DNA from: Bisporella sp. PMI_857
Taxonomy: Eukaryota > Ascomycota > Leotiomycetes > Helotiales > Helotiaceae
Direction of reading: 5' to 3'
Length of the DNA stretch: 64,000 bases
Assembly: GCA_021307315.1 (NCBI GenBank)
Contig: JAJSPD010000031.1
Coordinates: 496,001 to 560,000, forward strand
In this document: positions 58,750-64,000 of the stretch, one piece after another
Numbering within the stretch: the stretch's first letter is position 1
How the letters are laid out: each line of letters opens with the position of its first letter
Notes under the pieces: model-generated
Seen by the model: the letters and a program-made list of their open reading frames with translations, nothing else
What the model was told of the DNA's origin: nothing
The model's database searches: none
Made by a program: the position numbers and the translations under genes

Positions 58750-59817
58750 TTGTCTTAATTTAAGCTTTGGCGCTTTTCTTGTCAACTGAAATTCAGATTG
58801 CTCCATCTAGTAGATGCCTTGTGGAAGAAAGTTTGTACTTCGTATTGATGTCTTTGTCATTCCGTGACTTAATCTAAACCTCCTTAGTCGAGAGGTCATG
58901 AGTCCATGTGCTTTGATCATTGTTATAAGCCGATGGCTCGAGCATACCGTTAGTGGTTACTTTCATCAGATAAGTGGGCTTGTTCTGTAGTGCAAGCTTA
59001 AAAAATCCATAATCTAATGATGTTCACTAATACAACTTGGTAAACTGTAGTTCTCATTCTAGTGCTAACCTCTTAAGTTCAACTACACTAGATATGTCAT
59101 TCTCCGTAGGCTCAACTAGGGCAACACTACCATGTGTTTACAGTATTAATGAAGTTTAAGCTAATTTTCTTGACTCGTTAATTCAGACCACAGGAAAGGC
59201 AGCCGAAAGTCAATCTTCCTGCAAAGCCGAGCGAATCACTCTTGACTCGTCCTGAACAGCAGTGGTTACCTGTAGCCATGATATTTAAATGAAGCACAAT
59301 GTGCATGTTCCTGAGAGGGTTTTGAGGGTTCAGTGAAGTTGAAGGACGCATGGGAAAGGGTAGGAAGTAAGGAGAAGGAGATGGTGATTGAGTATTAAAA
59401 GGAGCGAAAATAGAATCCGGAGCGGAAGTGTTGGAGCCGGATAGCCTTGGATCAGATGTTGAGGACCAGGTCTAAAAGTGCATTGGTCCAGATATCACAG
59501 CCCATAGGCTCAATTCTATGGTAAATAGACCAAACTATATGTATGCTTTGTTCGAGTACTTAGAAATTACGTTCCACAGAAATCGTATGATTTGTCTGCT
59601 GATAATATGCAAAAATTGGATCATATATGGAGAGTGGAATTGTGAATATAAAGTAGGTCTTTTTGACATTTCTGTTTTCTCAAGACAACTCCGTCATCCT
59701 GTTTCACATGTTTATTCATGAATGTCTTGGTGATGGTTCAGGTCTCAGATAGCAAGTGCTGCGCCTTGCCTATTAGTCTACGTATCTTGTAAATGAAACA
59801 TGGTTAGAGATAGCTTT
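58750..59817. other. Intergenic, 1.1 kb
   Basis: Downstream of the MITE and of the DcpS gene 3' end. AT-rich, with no recognised feature. Confidence 0.55.
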
Positions 59818-60843
59818 CTATGATTCTATCGAAGATGGCTCTTTACGTTTCTTCAGCGGCTCAAATATCTCTGTCCACAGCTCACTTGCCTCTCCAAGAG
59901 TATAACTCAACGCCACGCCATCCATCCCCACCTCCTCATCTCCCTCCATACTCTCCAGCCACGACAAAATACCGTCCAGTCCCACTGCCTTCCCCGTTGC
60001 TTGCGTAGCACCTGCCTCTAGCTGCACATGCACGATATGGATATGAAAGTGGTAATAGGTAGGCTGATAATGCACATACAGCTTCAACTGGTCCGCTTCA
60101 AGCTCTGGATACGTCTTTGTCGTCGCCTCAATGAACTTCGTCCTCATATGTCGTAGCCAGGGAATATGTTTCTTCTTCAGATCTCTTAATGACCAAATAT
60201 CCATTCGCTCTACGAGGCCAAGGAGATGGAGCGCTTCGAGAGTTTTGCGGTCCCAATTCAGGTCTGGAAGGAGGAGGAAGCCTTCATCTCCATCTCGACC
60301 TTGAGGTGTACGGTATATCACATCCTCGACCTCAGTCTTCCCATCAATGATATTCCAAACCCAGGTCAAACGCCCCTGTTCCCTCTGTGCTTGCATATAT
60401 GGCCTTATCCTCTCCCTATATATTTCCGGTGTCTCCTCCACCATGCGCACTCCTTGTTTACTGTACTTCTTGACATGCTTCTCTGTGCAGGGATATATGA
60501 GGTTTATCTTTAGATCTGAGTGTTCCTGGTCGCTAGGGGAGGAGTTCGCGAGGTACCAGAAGTAGATGTCGTTTGCACCCAGGTTTTGGAGATGTGATAA
60601 GGTCGAGGCCGTTGAGGACAGGTAGGTTTCCGAGGATGGGAAGGGCGCACGCTCTAGGATTAGGAGGGCGGGAGCGTTGTTGATGCGCCCATACAGAGAA
60701 ATTCGTCGTCCTGCCTGGTCTGAAGATGTTAATAGGAGGTTGAACGAGGGGTATGGTGGGGTAATTAGGGTACCTTGATTTAGCACTCGCTCGAGCCTGA
60801 AGCCTGGGATCAAAGCTTCTGCTTTTGCTTTGGTGTCGTCCAT
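59818..60843 (-). CDS. DCS1: Scavenger mRNA decapping enzyme (DcpS/Dcs1)
   Basis: Single exon, 341 aa, matching the family (human DcpS 337, yeast Dcs1 350). It hydrolyses the m7GpppN cap left after 3'-5' mRNA decay. The N-terminal half is the swapped dimer domain (LINLIYPCTEKH-like region, MVEETPEIYRERIRPYM), followed by FLLLPDLNWDRKTLEALHLL and WSLRDLKKKHIPWLRHM. The HIT catalytic triad motif is at 265-271: YYHFHIHIVHV, with His265, His267 and His269 in H-x-H-x-H; the central His is the nucleophile by family homology. The start MDDTKAKAEALIPGF gives a normal N-terminus. No intron is needed. Confidence 0.94.
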   Translation of the reverse strand: MDDTKAKAEALIPGFRLERVLNQGTLITPPYPSFNLLLTSSDQAGRRISLYGRINNAPALLILERAPFPSSETYLSSTASTLSHLQNLGANDIYFWYLANSSPSDQEHSDLKINLIYPCTEKHVKKYSKQGVRMVEETPEIYRERIRPYMQAQREQGRLTWVWNIIDGKTEVEDVIYRTPQGRDGDEGFLLLPDLNWDRKTLEALHLLGLVERMDIWSLRDLKKKHIPWLRHMRTKFIEATTKTYPELEADQLKLYVHYQPTYYHFHIHIVHVQLEAGATQATGKAVGLDGILSWLESMEGDEEVGMDGVALSYTLGEASELWTEIFEPLKKRKEPSSIES

Positions 60844-61213
60844 TGTAGGCTTCGCCGGCGTATATCAAGGACTATGCCACGACCTGTACTTCAGCTGTGG
60901 AGTTATTATCGGACGCTGTTGCGATAAACATGCCAAGGACATCATTTTTGAGGTCACAAGTACTTATCGCAACAACACTTATTTTGGATGAGAGTATAGT
61001 AGGTCTTCGTAATATCAGAACTCCTCGAGCTTTGAAAGCAATTAGCAAAATGTGATCCCCTTGTCCATCATACTTTATCTCTCGAGTTCATTTAGATGAG
61101 CTCACAGTTGGGTAACCCTGTAATTGCTGGACCCACGCAATATTTGCTGAAGAGACACCGCTTATCTTGGTTCACAATTCAGAAACAGAAATGCACTTCT
61201 TACTCACTAAACT
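60844..61213. promoter_or_regulatory. Divergent promoter region, DCS1 / MFS transporter
   Basis: 370 bp between start codons on opposite strands; both promoters lie here. No specific site claimed. Confidence 0.45.
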
Positions 61214-62942
61214 ATGTCAGATCTAGCTTCTAGATGCAGCATCTCAAGCACAAAGCTTCTAGATTCTAACGGTGCTCATGAAGAGGATCCTCTGATCAGA
61301 CCAAGTGTTGTCGCACCAAGACCAAACCATGATGAGCTCGAGGACTCTTCCAAGCCGTCTCTTGACAAGCTTGTTCTCTATTTCATGGTTATACACTTCC
61401 TGCTTGCCTTCTGCCAGATAATTCTCGTGGCTCCGCTCCTCAGATTATTCGAGAACTCTATATGTCTTGCTCATTACAACTTTCCGGCTGGAGGTGTACA
61501 AGAAAGCATTTGTAAAATCCCAGAGATCCAGGCTCCTTTGGCTACTATTCGTGGATGGAAGTCAACTCTTGACACTATTCCAGTCTTTCTTGTGGCTATC
61601 CCTCTTGGTAGAACTGGTGATAGATATGGACGTCGAAAGATCTTGGCACTGTCATTGATCGGCGTTGCTGGGTCTTTAGTAGAGATATTTATTGTTTGTA
61701 CGTTGAACAGTGTTTATATAAGACTGGACTAAATTCCCTCAAGGCGCTTTTCCGCGGATATTCTCTTTACGGCTAGTCTGGCTTTCATCACTTCTACTTC
61801 TATGTGGAGGAGGCTTAAATTCAGCATCGGCTTTTATGTGGGCTTATGCCGCAGAAACTATCCCATCTGAAAGGAGGCAAGTGCTGAAGTCACAGGAATT
61901 GCATACTTTCTAACAGAATAACCAGGAGCCATGCCTTTTATTACATATTCTCTGCGTTTTACGTCGCTGAACTCATCGCATCCTTTATCGCAGCTGTGAC
62001 CATGAATATATCTCCTTGGCTGCCATCATTCTTGGCTCTAGGCTCTGTTGTGCTCGGCATTATTCTGCTTTGGATAGTGCCCAAACCACCAAAATCGAAA
62101 AAAGATGGTTCAATGGCTGATGGCCAAGATGAAGCTTCCCATTTGACGAGAGGCAGCGAAGAGAGGCAGCTTACATCTGAAGAAACCGGCAAATATTCTT
62201 TGCTTGATGACCTTAAGGCGGTTGCAGCTATATCGAATGTTCTTCTGGTTATTCCAGTCTTTCTCGTTGGCATATTCAGGTACACTACCCTGGATGTGTT
62301 GATCCAATACGCTTCGAATCGCTTTGGCTTAAAGATCTCGATAGGGGCAATATTTTACACTGAGACGGCGGCTTTAAATATCGTTCTGTTCTTATTCCTT
62401 ATCCCCCAAGGTACGGAGTACCTTCGCAAGAAACATAATGTATTATCAGAGAGGATGGACCTGTTCCTCGCTAGGAGCAGCGTTATCTTGATGTGTTTAG
62501 GCTCCCTTGCCATAGGTCTGGCGCCGTTGGGCAAACTTCTTCCATTTGGTAAGCAAGATCCACTAAGTGTAAGCCAATAGTCATGCTCACAAATTAACTA
62601 GGAGTTGCCGTCTTTGCTACGGGATTTGGCAGCAGGGTCTCTGCTCTTTCTCTTGTATCATACTGGAGTAAGTCGAATCTAGTGTATCAGCTTGTTGATG
62701 CTTTACTTTTGAAAAATCTTTTTCACTGAGGATATCTGACTCCGAAATATATAGTTCCTGATGGTTCTAAAGCTACAATGTATGCCGCAATCACCGTTCT
62801 CGAGAGTCTTGGCCACGCAATAGGAGACCCAGCCATGCAACAAATATTTGCCTCGTCACTCAAGCTTCCACCGTTCTGGCACGCAATGCCATTTTTCTTT
62901 GCAGCTGTTGGTGGATCTCTTTTTTCAAGCAACTATGTCTAA
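61214..62942 (+). CDS. Major facilitator superfamily transporter, substrate unknown
   Basis: Exons 61214-61697, 61744-61876, 61926-62548, 62602-62667 and 62755-62942 encode 497 aa. After a ~55-residue acidic cytoplasmic N-terminus, hydrophobic helices run in two blocks separated by a charged central loop (KSKKDGSMADGQDEASHLTR). The MFS motif A between helices 2 and 3 is GRTGDRYGRRK. Other parts are LNSASAFMWAYAAETIPSERR and a last helical hairpin FWHAMPFFFAAVGGSLF. Intron 2 (61877-61925) starts GCAAGT, a GC-AG intron; the choice of CCAG over a nearer AACAG follows the CTAAC branch position. The layout resembles the fungal MFS group often annotated as multidrug or metabolite exporters, but nothing points to a substrate, and no cluster surrounds it. 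Confidence 0.88.
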
Positions 62943-64000
62943 TACTGAGCAGGGACTATACTTTCTTGCTGTGGTATCTACATCTTTCATTAGGCCAGAA
63001 CAGCATCGGCGGACTTGAATCAACTGCTGCTTCCAATACTTGCATCATCCAATAAGCCTAGATGGGAGAAGGGTGGACAGAATCATGGGAGGGATAGCAT
63101 GTAAGGCAGTATATGATCTCTATTGCAACTTAGGATGTGTCGTCATTTCGATTATTTGTACGAGCACACATTATCTCACGGCTTTCGCCGGAGATTTCAC
63201 GGAAAAGATACCTCATTCTTCAAAAGATAAATATAAGCTTACTGCAGTCTAGAGTGATACTGATCGATATAGTTCAACAGTGTATAAATATATCGCAGTC
63301 ATCACCCTATGTCAATCGATCAGCAATCTCTCAGAACTAACGGGAGGTTGGAATGCCTATGGACTTTTTAAACACATTGATTCTATGATGACTAAGAAGG
63401 GGGTGAAATCATGCCCTGACCTTAAGCCGCTCAGCTATATCCATGTAGGGAAGGCATTTTTGTCCATTTTGGTGGCTATGGATGAAACTCTGTCATGTCA
63501 TAACCTCGCATACGAAATTTAAGTGATCTTGACCTGTAAAAAGACAACTGAGTAACGCCCCGCATCTCTGGGAAACTATAACAATGGCCATTATGATTTC
63601 AAGCCGGAAGGCGATGTTGAAAGAAACTATTTTCAGTGTCTTTAGGATTATTATTAGGTCTTTGTCCTATAAATAAACGAAAATCCCTTATCCTATAGCT
63701 CAATATCTACTCTCCTGAGGCCGAGCCACGATTTTCAAGTTGTGTGCCTATACCCAAAACTTCGTGGGTAAACTTCATTCGCTCACAGGTGTCATGACCT
63801 ACTTCTGTACCACCACCATGTTACCACTGTCGACCAATTGGCAGCCACAGTCACAGCCTTAGCAAGTCAGTGATAACACCATCTAGATAAAATCAAGGTT
63901 ATTCTACAGGCGATACGAACTAAAGTCGCATGGAATATATATAAGTGTTGCATACATCAATGCCTCGTCCTAGAATAGTAAGATTGTAGCCACTGAACTA
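62943..64000. other. Terminal stretch, no gene recognised
   Basis: Short frames (for example 63280-63522 plus) lack any recognisable domain. Nothing else seen up to the window edge. Confidence 0.5.

Overview
The window is nuclear DNA from a filamentous ascomycete (Pezizomycotina). Short introns of about 47 to 200 nt carry GT..AG ends and CTAAC/CTGAC-type branch sites, and the gene set fits: a 2EXR protein, Msb2 mucin, division-1 chitin synthase, Bem1, Kap114 and a MYND-TPR protein. Leotiomycetes (Helotiales) is my best guess from the look of the proteins, but no marker here proves it. All gene models are spliced by hand from the sequence, with phases checked at every junction.

Layout. 0.3-7.7 kb: queuine tRNA-ribosyltransferase (-), a 2EXR protein (+), a six-exon TPR-MYND protein (-) divergent from an AFG1-type mitochondrial ATPase (+). 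7.7-11.4 kb: no recognisable gene. 11.4-15.7 kb: a single-pass Cys-rich surface protein (+) and, convergent with it, a secreted repetitive precursor protein (-) that is the most unusual gene here. 15.7-20.8 kb: gene-poor, with a decayed GH16 glycosidase. 20.8-25 kb: VPS36 (-) and a THP3/SAC3-type protein (+) sharing a promoter region. 27.8-31.6 kb: BEM1 (+) and a MuDR-type DNA-binding protein without a transposase core (+). 33.3-41.4 kb: two LYC1-like acetyltransferase paralogues (both -) on either side of a ten-exon RNF216-like RBR ubiquitin ligase (+). 42.2-47.9 kb: REV7 (-), importin KAP114 (+), a P-loop kinase (+). 48.2-55.4 kb: chitin synthase (-) and MSB2 (-). 55.4-59.8 kb: intergenic, with a foldback MITE bounded by an 8-bp target duplication. 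59.8-63 kb: DcpS decapping scavenger (-) and an MFS transporter (+).

Several genes bear on the cell surface and polarity: chitin synthase, the Msb2 sensor, the Bem1 scaffold and the Cys-rich membrane protein. They are dispersed and do not form a cluster. No biosynthetic cluster, tRNA, rRNA or CRISPR was recognised. The best candidate for something undescribed is the secreted precursor at 14305-15662. Its first three introns all split an arginine codon at apparent processing sites, its leader modules look like Kex2/dipeptidyl-peptidase substrates, and its C-terminal 270 residues are built from two interleaved acidic peptide repeats.
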